In this document: piece after piece, positions 1 through 8,127 of the stretch
How the letters are laid out: each line of letters begins with the position of its first letter
How positions within the stretch are numbered: the first letter of the stretch is position 1
Origin: an uncultured Parafilimonas sp.
GTDB lineage: Bacteria; Bacteroidota; Bacteroidia; Chitinophagales; Chitinophagaceae
Length of the DNA stretch: 21,753 nucleotides
Direction of reading: 5' to 3'
Assembly: GCA_937892395.1 (NCBI GenBank)
Contig: CALAGJ010000143.1
Span: forward strand, 1-21,753
Notes under the pieces: generated by a model
The model's database searches: none
What the model saw: only the letters and a program-made list of their open reading frames with translations
What the model was told of the DNA's origin: nothing
Position numbers and translations under genes: made by a program

Positions 1-138
1 GCCAGGCAGAAAAAATCCTGCAAAAAGACCCGTTTCAGCAAATATTACAAATACTAATAACCAAAGCCCTCCATACTGGATATAGAACTCAGGATTAAGT
101 AAATCATGCCAGTCAAATGACAGCAAAAAACTATGCAT
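1..138 (-). CDS. DedA/VTT-family membrane protein, 5' end only
   Basis: Only the first 46 codons are in the window; the gene runs off the left edge. The translation begins MHSFLLSFDWHDLLNP and continues with YGGLWLLVFVIFAETGLFAG and then FFLPG. The E-T-G-L-F-x-G-F-F-L-P-G run is the hallmark N-terminal motif of the DedA (SNARE-associated, VTT) family of inner-membrane proteins, linked in other bacteria to lipid-carrier or phospholipid flipping and envelope homeostasis. The start is well fixed because a TAA lies directly before the ATG in frame, and a TAnnTTTG promoter box lies about 30 bases upstream. The substrate cannot be told from this fragment. Confidence 0.85.
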   Translation of the reverse strand, partial: MHSFLLSFDWHDLLNPEFYIQYGGLWLLVFVIFAETGLFAGFFLPG

Positions 139-167
139 TTATTGATTTGTTTTTTTTATTGAGGGGT

Positions 168-175
168 CAAAAATA
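168..175 (-). promoter_or_regulatory. Predicted -7 promoter box for the DedA gene
   Basis: Read on the minus strand this is TATTTTTG, an exact match to the Bacteroidota primary sigma factor -7 box TAnnTTTG. It lies 29 bases upstream of the DedA ATG and would give a leader of about 20 nt. No convincing -33 TTG element was found at normal spacing, so the call rests on the -7 box and its position. Confidence 0.5.
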
Positions 176-321
176 GTGTAATCGGTTTTATAATAAGGCC
201 AAAAAAATAATTGAAAATGACAGTCATTTTTTAGCCCAATATCCTTTTGAAAATATTATCGTATATGAAATGGCACTTTCAATTTATGTGCAATAAATCA
301 TTTGCCGTAGGCTAAAAATTC

Positions 322-1254
322 TTAGTAAAATACTGGGTAATATAATTTTGTAATCCACTTCGTGGAATCTTTTTCCAACATTCTATTTGTAACCAATGAT
401 TGATAGGGAATAGCCGGTGCTACTTTTTGCATGTCCTGTACATAATGGTTTAACTCTGTTTGTGCGTTGTTCACCCTATGGGCATCGCCGGTTACTTCAG
501 TTATCAAAGCATTTCCCAAAACCATTTTCTTGAGCAAGAAAGGCGCTTTGGCCGGTATATCCTTATTTACCGGAACAGCAATCATAACCTCATAATGTAA
601 GGAATCATCTGTATAACAATTCATCATGGGGGGATTAACAACAATGCCACCATATGCTGAAACATAGGAGGTTAAGGATTCAATCATTTGATAGATTTCT
701 GCGGTATTTGGTAAATATGCAAAAGATTTTTTGAGTGCAATGAGTGAGGAGTCAGTCAATATTTTTTTTTCTATTTCAATGCCATAAATTGCAGTTGTGC
801 TTTCAAATTGTTGTTGGATGGCCAAGATGCAATCTGTTATTTCTGATTTAATACTTAGCGCTTTGAAGTACAAGTAAAGCCTAGTAAATGGATTTGCTGA
901 CAAAGCAATATCACTGTGAAATTGTAGTGCTGTGCTGTCCTGATCTTGAAATACAGCAGAAATATGACCGCTAATCGTATCTTCATTTTTTGAAACAAAA
1001 ACAGTAGCAGTGTTTACTATTAATTTCTTTGTGGTGAATCGAAGGCTATTATATTCAAAAGTAGTATCATCTTTTTGTGATCCAGGCCACCATTGATTCC
1101 AGTATTTAATGTTAGTAAGCACTCTGGCCACACCATCGTACCTTGATTTTAATGGCAATGAAATTGAAATGGAATAGGTAGATGGTATTACAAAGTAAAT
1201 AACAGACAGTGAAAGGAAAACAAATATAAAAATACCAATAAGCCAGCGTTTCAT
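322..1254 (-). CDS. Membrane-anchored SRPBCC/GyrI-like ligand-binding protein
   Basis: A 310-residue protein with one N-terminal hydrophobic segment (about residues 4-24) following MKRW, which acts as a signal anchor. Residues about 28-165 resemble a polyketide-cyclase/SRPBCC fold: the segment VLTNIKYWNQWWPG is typical of the first helix of that fold. Residues about 195-310 resemble a GyrI-like effector-binding domain, including a tyrosine-rich C-terminus (ITKLYYPVFY). The sequence shows no DNA-binding domain, so it is not a classic AraC/MerR regulator; a membrane-tethered small-molecule sensor or binding protein is an inference. It lies 40 bases downstream of methionine aminopeptidase on the same strand and may be co-transcribed with it. 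The assignment is from pattern resemblance only; a lineage-specific hypothetical protein is the alternative. Confidence 0.6.
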   Translation of the reverse strand: MKRWLIGIFIFVFLSLSVIYFVIPSTYSISISLPLKSRYDGVARVLTNIKYWNQWWPGSQKDDTTFEYNSLRFTTKKLIVNTATVFVSKNEDTISGHISAVFQDQDSTALQFHSDIALSANPFTRLYLYFKALSIKSEITDCILAIQQQFESTTAIYGIEIEKKILTDSSLIALKKSFAYLPNTAEIYQMIESLTSYVSAYGGIVVNPPMMNCYTDDSLHYEVMIAVPVNKDIPAKAPFLLKKMVLGNALITEVTGDAHRVNNAQTELNHYVQDMQKVAPAIPYQSLVTNRMLEKDSTKWITKLYYPVFY

Positions 1255-1294
1255 AGTGTGTATGGGGTGATAAAAATGAATATTGATTAAAAAA

Positions 1295-2098
1295 TTAATA
1301 ATAGGAAGCGTCTAAATGAATATTTGCTTTTTCGGCTGTTTCAATAATGGTATAATCTGAAAGTATTACTGCTTTATTTCTTTTTACACAAATATCATGT
1401 TCAAAATGAGCACTTGGCTTTCCATCTTTTGTCCGCACTGTCCAGCCATCAGTATTTGTAAAAATATCTTTGGTGCCCATATTGATCATCGGTTCAATAG
1501 CAAGTGTACAATTCTCCTTCAGTTTTGGACCAGAACCACGCTTACCATAGTTGGGCACTTGAGGATCTTCATGCAGACTACGTCCTAGCCCATGGCCAAC
1601 TAATTCCCTTACCACACCATACCCATGTTTTTTTTCTGTATGCTCTTGTATGGCAAAAGCAATATCGCCAACTCTGCATCCTGCTATCGCTTTTTCTATG
1701 CCCTTATATAAACTCTCTTTGGTAACTTTTACAAGCTGTTTTACCTCAGGTGATGCTGGCCCCATTAAAAAGGTATAAGCATGATCCCCATGCCAGCCAT
1801 TCAATATTAACCCCATGTCAATGCTAACTACATCTCCTTCTTTTAATGGTTCATTGTTTGGAAAGCCATGAACGACAACATCGTTTACACTGGCACATAC
1901 CGTAAATGGATATCCATGATAATTAAGAAAAGATGGAATTGCATGATGATCTTTGAGAAATTCAAAACAAAGTTTGTCGATTTGCATGGTGGTCATGCCC
2001 GGCTTTAATACAGCTGCCACCGCAGAAAGGGTTTTACTTACTAATAGAGCACTGCTACGCATATACTCTACTTCATCATTTGTTTTATATAATATCAT
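1295..2098 (-). CDS. map: Type I methionine aminopeptidase
   Basis: A 267-residue cytosolic metalloprotease that removes the initiator methionine from nascent proteins. All five metal ligands of the pita-bread fold are visible: D94 (in SIDMG), D105 (in HGDHAYTF), H169 (in VGHGLGR), E202 (in AIEPMI) and E233 (in HFEHDI). The substrate-binding histidines H77 (VVVHG) and H176 (SLHE) are also present. Length matches the short type I enzymes, without the N-terminal zinc-finger extension of some homologues. A near-match to the -7 box (CACATTTG on the minus strand) lies about 15 bases upstream. In many Bacteroidota map sits with secY and ribosomal genes; here it does not, so this may be a second copy or simply relocated. 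Confidence 0.96.
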   Translation of the reverse strand: MILYKTNDEVEYMRSSALLVSKTLSAVAAVLKPGMTTMQIDKLCFEFLKDHHAIPSFLNYHGYPFTVCASVNDVVVHGFPNNEPLKEGDVVSIDMGLILNGWHGDHAYTFLMGPASPEVKQLVKVTKESLYKGIEKAIAGCRVGDIAFAIQEHTEKKHGYGVVRELVGHGLGRSLHEDPQVPNYGKRGSGPKLKENCTLAIEPMINMGTKDIFTNTDGWTVRTKDGKPSAHFEHDICVKRNKAVILSDYTIIETAEKANIHLDASYY

Positions 2099-2188
2099 GA
2101 TAAAAAGAGTGCAAATGTGGGGGATTTTAGGTGAAAATTATAGAGTTTGGATTTACAGTTTTTATTCAATCAATAATATGAAAAGCAA

Positions 2189-2196
2189 TAGATTTG
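2189..2196 (+). promoter_or_regulatory. Predicted -7 promoter box for the small membrane protein
   Basis: TAGATTTG matches TAnnTTTG exactly and ends 16 bases before the ATG at 2213, giving a predicted leader of about 10 nt. No clear -33 element was seen. Confidence 0.45.
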
Positions 2197-2212
2197 CTAT
2201 AATCAAATAGAT

Positions 2213-2494
2213 ATGAACGAAACAGTAAAGTATGTACTCATCAATATAGCTGTAGCATTTGCCATTTCTTTATTTTTTCTAATAACTGGTCAATCAGATG
2301 GCATTTCTTCATTTTTCTTGGCCTATGGTACTATTAGTCTTTTGGGGTTTGTAATCAATGGGTTTATTGGTATCATTCTTTTATTGGCAGGCAGCAAAGA
2401 GAAAGGCAAAAAAATGATATTAGCTGCAGGTGTATTATTGGTTGTAGGAGCAGCTACTTGTAGTATTGGTTTTGGAGAATTAAATTTTCATTGA
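2213..2494 (+). CDS. Small integral membrane protein, unknown function
   Basis: A 93-residue protein made almost entirely of three hydrophobic segments, about residues 7-25, 33-58 and 66-87, joined by short loops, one of them basic (GSKEKGKKM). I do not recognise a family. It is likely real because the start follows an exact promoter box at 2189-2196, the ORF has no overlap with a better candidate, and its composition is typical of membrane proteins. It stands alone, divergent from map and convergent with the histidine ammonia-lyase gene. An inner-membrane location is inferred from hydrophobicity only. Confidence 0.65.
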   Translation: MNETVKYVLINIAVAFAISLFFLITGQSDGISSFFLAYGTISLLGFVINGFIGIILLLAGSKEKGKKMILAAGVLLVVGAATCSIGFGELNFH

Positions 2495-2561
2495 TTTGAA
2501 GATAGTAACAAACAATAATCACTTTTTTTGATTGAGTTTATCCGCATCTTTTCCCAAAATA

Positions 2562-4058
2562 CTAATTTGGCACTTCATATTTTGCAATGAATGCCTTAGC
2601 ATTTATGATATCAGTATGCATTATTCTGTCTTTATCTGTAAACGGAACAATTTTTCTAAATGCAGCCATATATTCTTCGATTTTAGGACCTGTAGTAAGG
2701 GGTCTTCTTAGATCTAATGCTTGCGCTGCAGTTAGTAATTCTATGCCTAAAACTTTTTCAACATTCTCCATTACCCTCAGGCATTTAACGGCAGCATTTG
2801 CACCCATGCTTACATGGTCTTCTTGGTTATTACTACTGCTGATACTATCTACTGAAGCAGGCGTACAGAGTTGTTTGTTTTCACTCACAATACCTGCAGC
2901 AGTATATTGAGGTATCATAAATCCACTATTGAGTCCTGCATCGGTTACCAAAAAAAGTGGAAGATTTCTTTGTCCACTGATTAGCTGATAGGTTCTTCTT
3001 TCGCTGATATTAGCCAACTCACTCATGGCAATACTCAAGAAATCAAGGTGCAAAGCAAGTGGCTGTCCATGAAAATTGCCCCCGCTAATGATTAAATCTT
3101 CATCGGGAAAAATATTTGGATTATCAGTTACGCTATTAATTTCAGTAATGAATACACTAAGCACTTGTTCTACTACATCCATTGTAGCGCCGTGCACCTG
3201 TGGCACACACCTGAAACTGTACGGGTCTTGAACTTGATCCTTTTTTTGAAGCTGAATTTTGCTACCCTTGAGGTATTGTCTAAGTTGGGAAGCAACATAT
3301 TGTTGTCCTTTGTGCGGTCTTACCCTGTGTATGGCTTCATGCAATGGATAGTTTACGCAATCAAATGCATCCATAGACAGTGCAGCATTTAAATTGGCTA
3401 TTCGCAATAATTGTTTTGCCTTTATCAAACAATACATTCCATACGCACTCATAAACTGTGTGCCATTGATAAGAGCAAGTCCTTCTTTACTTTGTAAAGC
3501 TATTGGTTGCCAACCCATCATAATCAAAGCATCTGCCGAAGGCATTTTCTTTCCTTTTAATCTCACTTCGCCCATTCCAATTAAAGGCAAAGCAAGATGA
3601 CTGAGCGGAGCAAGATCTCCACTGGCACCCAATGAACCCTGTGTATAAATAATGGGCAGCATCTCATTATTATACATTTCCATCAGCCTTTTTACCGTTT
3701 CTATTTGTACACCACTATGTCCATAGCTTAGGCTTTTAATTTTTAGCATAAGCATGAGTTTTACTATTGGAGTAGGCACTTCATCACCCATGCCACATGC
3801 ATGACTCATTAGTAGGTTATATTGCAATTGTTGGGTTTGACCCTTGTCAATTTTTACATTTTGTAAAAAACCAAAACCAGTATTGATACCATAATGTAAT
3901 TCTTCTCCGGTGGTTTTATTATCTAAGTATTCTCTACATTTTAGAATAAGTTCATGTGCATCAAAAGTGATAGATACCTGCTGATTGAAAGCAAGTAGAT
4001 TTTGGATTTGTTGGAAGGAGGTGTGCTTACGATCAAGTGGCAAATAATTATAACTCAT
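2562..4058 (-). CDS. hutH: Histidine ammonia-lyase
   Basis: A 498-residue member of the MIO-dependent aromatic amino acid lyases. The internal cofactor forms from A145-S146-G147 in QGSLGASGDLAPL. Active-site residues line up with characterised histidine ammonia-lyase: Y56 (YGINTGFG), H86 (MSHACG), N198 (INGT), Y280 and R283 (DPYSFR), F329 (GGNFHG) and E413 (NNQEDHVSMG). H86 and E413 favour histidine (deamination to urocanate) over phenylalanine. Tyrosine lyases of this fold can also carry a histidine at the H86 position, so specificity is likely but not proven. No hutU, hutI or hutG lies nearby, unlike in a standard hut operon. In Bacteroidota, related lyases also occur in aryl-polyene/flexirubin clusters, but no such neighbours are present here. 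No clear terminator was seen in the 67-base gap to the convergent small gene. Confidence 0.92.
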   Translation of the reverse strand: MSYNYLPLDRKHTSFQQIQNLLAFNQQVSITFDAHELILKCREYLDNKTTGEELHYGINTGFGFLQNVKIDKGQTQQLQYNLLMSHACGMGDEVPTPIVKLMLMLKIKSLSYGHSGVQIETVKRLMEMYNNEMLPIIYTQGSLGASGDLAPLSHLALPLIGMGEVRLKGKKMPSADALIMMGWQPIALQSKEGLALINGTQFMSAYGMYCLIKAKQLLRIANLNAALSMDAFDCVNYPLHEAIHRVRPHKGQQYVASQLRQYLKGSKIQLQKKDQVQDPYSFRCVPQVHGATMDVVEQVLSVFITEINSVTDNPNIFPDEDLIISGGNFHGQPLALHLDFLSIAMSELANISERRTYQLISGQRNLPLFLVTDAGLNSGFMIPQYTAAGIVSENKQLCTPASVDSISSSNNQEDHVSMGANAAVKCLRVMENVEKVLGIELLTAAQALDLRRPLTTGPKIEEYMAAFRKIVPFTDKDRIMHTDIINAKAFIAKYEVPN

Positions 4059-4205
4059 AATAAGTTTTTACGATGGCAAATAAATGGAAAATTGTGATGT
4101 AGCTTGATTGAAATGATTTACTGTAAGATTGGGTGAATTTGATGTTTCATTTTTTTAGAAATTTTTATCAAACATTACTCGAGTAAAACAAAACATTTAA
4201 AAATA

Positions 4206-4238
4206 AAAAGAGGAGAGTTTTTATTGCTCTCCTCTTTT
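4206..4238 (-). terminator. Intrinsic terminator of the Omp28-like gene
   Basis: A perfect 12-bp inverted repeat (4206-4217 with 4227-4238; arm AAAAGAGGAGAG) around a 9-base loop lies 20 bases past the stop codon. On the minus strand the stem ends in a T-rich tract. The structure is strong and well placed. Confidence 0.85.
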
Positions 4239-4258
4239 GCCAGATAAATAAGATAATA

Positions 4259-5167
4259 TTATGGAACGAATTCGTAAGCTACGTTTGTGCCTGCATTTGC
4301 CCACTGCACATTCACAATACCTTTATTTTTTGTATTGTTTTTGGTGCCAACTACGAATGCAACAATTTTACAATTAGATAAATTGTATCCTGTAGCATCA
4401 AAGCTGAAACTCTTTGTATATTGTTTTCCTTGTTTGGTCATATTAGCAGGAATCACATCTCCAAATGTGGCAGTATATACTTTGCGTAGTACATTATGAT
4501 GTTCAAAATTGTCAATATGACTGCCTAACCCATAGTAAGGATTGCCAACAGGGCTGGTATTATAATAATTGCTTTGACTCAAAATCAGGTTTGTTTCTAC
4601 TAACTCAATCACAATTTTTAATGAATCAGTATAAGTATATCCAAAGCCAACCTTGACTTTTCCACTTACTGTATTTCCGCTTATGTTAGCATTTGTTATA
4701 GAAAGACCCAATGAATCATTTGTTTGAAGATAATCAGAGGCTTGAGATGTATCAGACAGGTTGTCAATTTTGCCATTGTCTTTAAATTTGATACTTTTAC
4801 TACTGGCATCCCAATCTCTCATTTTGGTGGCCGTTGGAAATGCGCTAATCTTAAATTCTTTCTCTAAAGGACTCTGCCAAGTTGTTGTAAATGCATCTCC
4901 ATTATGATTGCCAACAAAAAAGAAACGTGGATTATTCGATTCCATCAAATCAAATTTATAAGCAATACGTGGACAATATCCGCACCAAGCCCCTGTAAAG
5001 TCTTCAAATAATGCACGACTTACAAAGGTTCTGGACTGAAGTTGCTGTTCACTATTGTCATCACTAAATTCCTGATTAGAAACACTTACATCAGAATTTT
5101 TTGTACATGAAAATGCTGTTACAAACAGCAGGTACACACATAGTGTTTTAATTTTTTTTTGATACAT
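4259..5167 (-). CDS. Omp28-like lipoprotein with thioredoxin-type CxxC motif
   Basis: A 302-residue exported protein. The N-terminus MYQKKIKTLCVYLLFVTAFS ends in a lipobox (A-F-S-C21), so a lipoprotein anchored through C21 is expected. After a polar linker (about residues 22-48), the segment EDFTGAWCGYCPR holds C62-G-Y-C65, and ISAFPTATK supplies the cis-proline position (P111) of a thioredoxin-like fold. The C-terminal half (about 150-302) is beta-rich with alternating polar residues, as in Omp28-related outer-membrane proteins of Bacteroidota. A periplasmic or surface disulfide-exchange role is an inference; family members are mostly uncharacterised. It has its own terminator and is divergent from cmk across a 147-base spacer. 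Confidence 0.82.
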   Translation of the reverse strand: MYQKKIKTLCVYLLFVTAFSCTKNSDVSVSNQEFSDDNSEQQLQSRTFVSRALFEDFTGAWCGYCPRIAYKFDLMESNNPRFFFVGNHNGDAFTTTWQSPLEKEFKISAFPTATKMRDWDASSKSIKFKDNGKIDNLSDTSQASDYLQTNDSLGLSITNANISGNTVSGKVKVGFGYTYTDSLKIVIELVETNLILSQSNYYNTSPVGNPYYGLGSHIDNFEHHNVLRKVYTATFGDVIPANMTKQGKQYTKSFSFDATGYNLSNCKIVAFVVGTKNNTKNKGIVNVQWANAGTNVAYEFVP

Positions 5168-5302
5168 GGTGTAATTTTATTTTGTTAAAATAATCTGGCG
5201 GTTGCAATATAGTTATTTACTTTATATACTGTTTTATAAAAAAATAATTCTATTTCAAAAATAAAATTAATTACACAAGTATGACAAACTTATAGGCAAA
5301 CC

Positions 5303-5310
5303 TATCTTTG
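5303..5310 (+). promoter_or_regulatory. Predicted -7 promoter box for cmk (leaderless)
   Basis: TATCTTTG matches TAnnTTTG exactly and ends only four bases before the cmk ATG at 5315. Transcription normally starts a few bases past this box, so the mRNA should begin at or within a base or two of the start codon, which implies leaderless translation. No clear -33 TTG was seen. Confidence 0.55.
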
Positions 5311-5314
5311 TAGA

Positions 5315-5995
5315 ATGCAGCAAAAAATTATTATCACCATTGATGGATATTCTTCCTGCGGAAAAAGTACTTTAGCCAAACAATTGGCAGCTAAACTCAA
5401 TTATATACATATTGATAGCGGTGCTATGTACAGAGCCATCACCTTATACCTGCTGCGTAATGATATTCATTTAGATAATGAATTGAATATTGGAAAAGCT
5501 TTACAGCAAATTACTTTGACATTTACATTAAAAGAAATGACTGGTAGAACAGAAATCAGTTTGAATGATGAAAATATTGAAAAAAAAATTCGAGATATGC
5601 TCATTAGTGAGCGGGTAAGTGAAGTGGCTACACATAAAGTGGTAAGAGACTTTGCAGTAGCTCAACAAAGAAAATTAGGATTGCAAAAAGGGATTATCAT
5701 GGATGGTAGAGATATCGGTACTACTGTATTTCCCGAAGCAGAGCTAAAATTGTTTATGACAGCGGATGTGGCCGTACGAGTAGAACGCAGATATAAAGAG
5801 CTTTTCGATGCAAACAATCTTGTTAGTATTGATGAAATAAAACACAATCTTGAAATGCGTGATTACATAGATAGCAACCGGGCAATTAGCCCATTGAGAA
5901 AAGCTGCTGATGCTGTTGTTTTAGACAATACAAACCTTTCAATTAATGAGCAGCTGTCCTTTGTTCTACAACTCGTTAAAGAACGTATGATATAG
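5315..5995 (+). CDS. cmk: Cytidylate kinase
   Basis: A 226-residue cytosolic NMP kinase that phosphorylates CMP and dCMP with ATP. The P-loop is at residues 11-19 (GYSSCGKST), followed by the acceptor-site segment HIDSGAMYRAITLYLL. The NMP-binding signature MDGRDIGTTVFP and the basic lid segment (RVERRYKEL, then DYIDSNRAISPLRKAADAV) are all present. Length equals the usual bacterial form. It is monocistronic as far as can be seen: the next gene is convergent and separated by a strong hairpin at 6278-6305. The alternative upstream start is excluded by the promoter box directly before the ATG. Confidence 0.96.
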   Translation: MQQKIIITIDGYSSCGKSTLAKQLAAKLNYIHIDSGAMYRAITLYLLRNDIHLDNELNIGKALQQITLTFTLKEMTGRTEISLNDENIEKKIRDMLISERVSEVATHKVVRDFAVAQQRKLGLQKGIIMDGRDIGTTVFPEAELKLFMTADVAVRVERRYKELFDANNLVSIDEIKHNLEMRDYIDSNRAISPLRKAADAVVLDNTNLSINEQLSFVLQLVKERMI

Positions 5996-6321
5996 TACTT
6001 TACACACATTTCATCCTTGTATTTGCTGTACATTGTTTTGAAATGTACTTTGTGGAAATAGGAGTTTGTTGCTGAAAGGTATTATATTGTTTAAACGCTG
6101 CATACCTAAGTATTTAAGCAGAATTTTTAAATTTAAAATTTTACAAAATATACTCAACTAAAAATTAAGATCAAACACATACCTATATAACCTTTAAATC
6201 TTTCATTTCAAGGTTAACTATAAAATATGGGTTTGAATGATTTTATCTGTTGTAGAACATTAATCCTTTGTAAAAATAAAAAAGCTACCCTTGAGTAGCT
6301 TTTTTATATAGATGTAATCAT
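5996..6321. other. Convergent intergenic region, cmk to sulfatase
   Basis: This 326-base AT-rich gap holds no credible gene. A 7-bp hairpin at 6028-6048 (arm GTACATT, 7-base loop, followed by TTTG) is a weak candidate for a cmk terminator. The strong bidirectional hairpin at 6278-6305 is listed separately. Between them I see only A/T-rich sequence. Confidence 0.6.
6278..6305. terminator. Bidirectional intrinsic terminator
   Basis: A perfect 11-bp stem (6278-6288 with 6295-6305) closes a six-base loop CCTTGA. The arms begin with six A and end with six T, so the hairpin has a U-tract in both directions. It lies 16 bases past the sulfatase stop and can serve both the sulfatase and cmk transcripts. 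Confidence 0.88.
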
Positions 6322-7731
6322 TTACTTGTAAGAGTCTATAACATCTTGTAGCCTCTGTCTGGCCTCTGTATCTTGAGGTGTGGCTTCTTCATTTCTAATT
6401 TTATCATTCTCAAATGGGTCATTTATAAAGTTATAAAAACCTCTGCGCTCATCATACAATTTGTAAGAAGTATCCAGAGCCCACAAAACGGGAGGTTTGC
6501 CATCATCCCCCAATCTATTCACATCATAGTAGCAATATGCTGCTTGGCGTGGAGAATAATTTGTTTTCAATAACTGACCGGCAAAGTTTACCCCGTCAAT
6601 AATACCATAAGAACTTGGAATTTTTATGTTACACAAATTAGCAATGGTTGGGAGGAAATCTGTGAAGTCTATAATGTTATTAGAAACACTACCAGCGTCT
6701 ATTTTGCCGGCCCAAACAGCAATTACCGGAACATGAATACCCGCATATACCGTCTTTCCTTTACCACCCGGTACAATCTGTCCATTGTATAATGAGTTTA
6801 TATCGGATTCAGTGCCATTATCACCGATTATATATAAAATTAAGGTATTATTTGCAATGCCTAAAGAATTGACTTTGTCATATAATGCGCCAAGTTCTTG
6901 ATCATAATATTTTACCATACTTGGGTAATAGATGGTATCACCATCTTGTTGCCCAATGCTAGGGTCATAAGAAGCAAAATCAGGATGATCTGGGGTGGGT
7001 TGGAATGGTTTGTGACATAAATTGGGAGCCCAATAAACGAAAAATGGGTTTTCTTTATTTCTTTCTATAAAACTGAAAACAGAATCACGCATTATGTCTT
7101 CACCATATTTACCCAAAGTTAATTCTGTGGCTAAATAATTTCCATTTGTATATATCTTAGGGTTTTTATATAAATTAAGGCCATCTTCCTCTCCCACACT
7201 TCCAGCAATCTTATAAGGATTTGTGATAGAATATTCATCAAAACCTAACATTTTGAGAGAAGTATCACCACCGTCTAATTGCCATTTACCGGCTGCATAG
7301 GTTGCATATCCTTTACTCCTTAATAGGTTTGCAATCGTATTTTGATCTCTACCCATACTACCCCATGAATCAACAAAATAGTTTCTAAGGTTATATTTAC
7401 CTGTAAGCAATTCAAACCTTGATGGGGTACAAAGTGGTGTACCTACACAACGGGTAAATTGCATACCAGAGTTGGCCAATCTGTCTATATTGGGTGTTTC
7501 ATAAGATTCGCCCCCAGTATAATTTGGTATTTCATAACCCACATCATCACCTAATACAATTATAATGTTTGGATTTGTAAAATCTCTTACTTCGGGTCTT
7601 TGTGGCACTAATTTATCAACACGATTACAACTAAAAATTCCAGTAGTACCAATGACTAAGACTGATAGAAGTAGTATTATAATTCCACTTAGAGAATTGT
7701 TTTTTTCTTTCAATAAACCAGGCATTTTCAT
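6322..7731 (-). CDS. Lipoprotein sulfatase (arylsulfatase family)
   Basis: A 469-residue enzyme of the formylglycine-dependent sulfatase family (alkaline phosphatase superfamily). The signature C101-T-P-S-R105 within LCTPSRFELLTGKY gives the cysteine converted to formylglycine. Metal ligands are visible as D62-D63 (VLGDDVGYE) and D304-N305 (IIGDNGTE), with K149 (AAGKW) and H240 (NLCHKPF) matching conserved active-site positions. The N-terminus has a hydrophobic stretch (about 17-34) ending I-F-S-C35, a plausible lipobox, so surface or periplasmic anchoring is expected. The substrate, probably a sulfated glycan or aryl ester, cannot be told. No anaerobic sulfatase maturase or formylglycine-generating enzyme and no SusC/D pair lies nearby. 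M3 is an equally possible start. Confidence 0.9.
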   Translation of the reverse strand: MKMPGLLKEKNNSLSGIIILLLSVLVIGTTGIFSCNRVDKLVPQRPEVRDFTNPNIIIVLGDDVGYEIPNYTGGESYETPNIDRLANSGMQFTRCVGTPLCTPSRFELLTGKYNLRNYFVDSWGSMGRDQNTIANLLRSKGYATYAAGKWQLDGGDTSLKMLGFDEYSITNPYKIAGSVGEEDGLNLYKNPKIYTNGNYLATELTLGKYGEDIMRDSVFSFIERNKENPFFVYWAPNLCHKPFQPTPDHPDFASYDPSIGQQDGDTIYYPSMVKYYDQELGALYDKVNSLGIANNTLILYIIGDNGTESDINSLYNGQIVPGGKGKTVYAGIHVPVIAVWAGKIDAGSVSNNIIDFTDFLPTIANLCNIKIPSSYGIIDGVNFAGQLLKTNYSPRQAAYCYYDVNRLGDDGKPPVLWALDTSYKLYDERRGFYNFINDPFENDKIRNEEATPQDTEARQRLQDVIDSYK

Positions 7732-8127
7732 TTATGTATTAATTTATTTTAGGCTATAAAATTCATTATAAACCTGCAAAGAAAGATATAAAATCGGACA
7801 TTTCAAATATCACATACACAGAAATATGTTGTGCAAAGCCCTCAAATCAGTAATATTCAACAAATATTTTCGCTATTGAATTTAATTTTCATTGATGATA
7901 AGTAAGAGATAAGTATTAGAAATAGACCCTTATTTGCGCAAAATGTTGTACTTAAAATTTATTTAGGAATACCATTTACCAAAACCTGATTAACTATAAA
8001 ATGATATTCCATAAATAATTAATAATAGTTGAATGCTTTGTAATTTGAAAATTGACAGATAGTAAGTGCAATTTTTTTGAGTAAATAAATGTGGTTTATT
8101 AGAAAAGGAAATGCATTTTTGGGCAAG
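7732..8127. other. Divergent intergenic region, sulfatase / FAD oxidoreductase
   Basis: About 395 AT-rich bases between two divergent genes. It must carry both promoters, but I see no exact TAnnTTTG box at usual distance from either start, and no hairpin, repeat or RNA gene I can support. An in-frame ATG at 8089 would extend the oxidoreductase into this gap. Confidence 0.5.

Noticed and set aside
2495..2561. Possible terminator between the small membrane protein and hutH
   Set aside because: Only a 5-bp AATCA/TGATT stem beside a T run; too weak to call.
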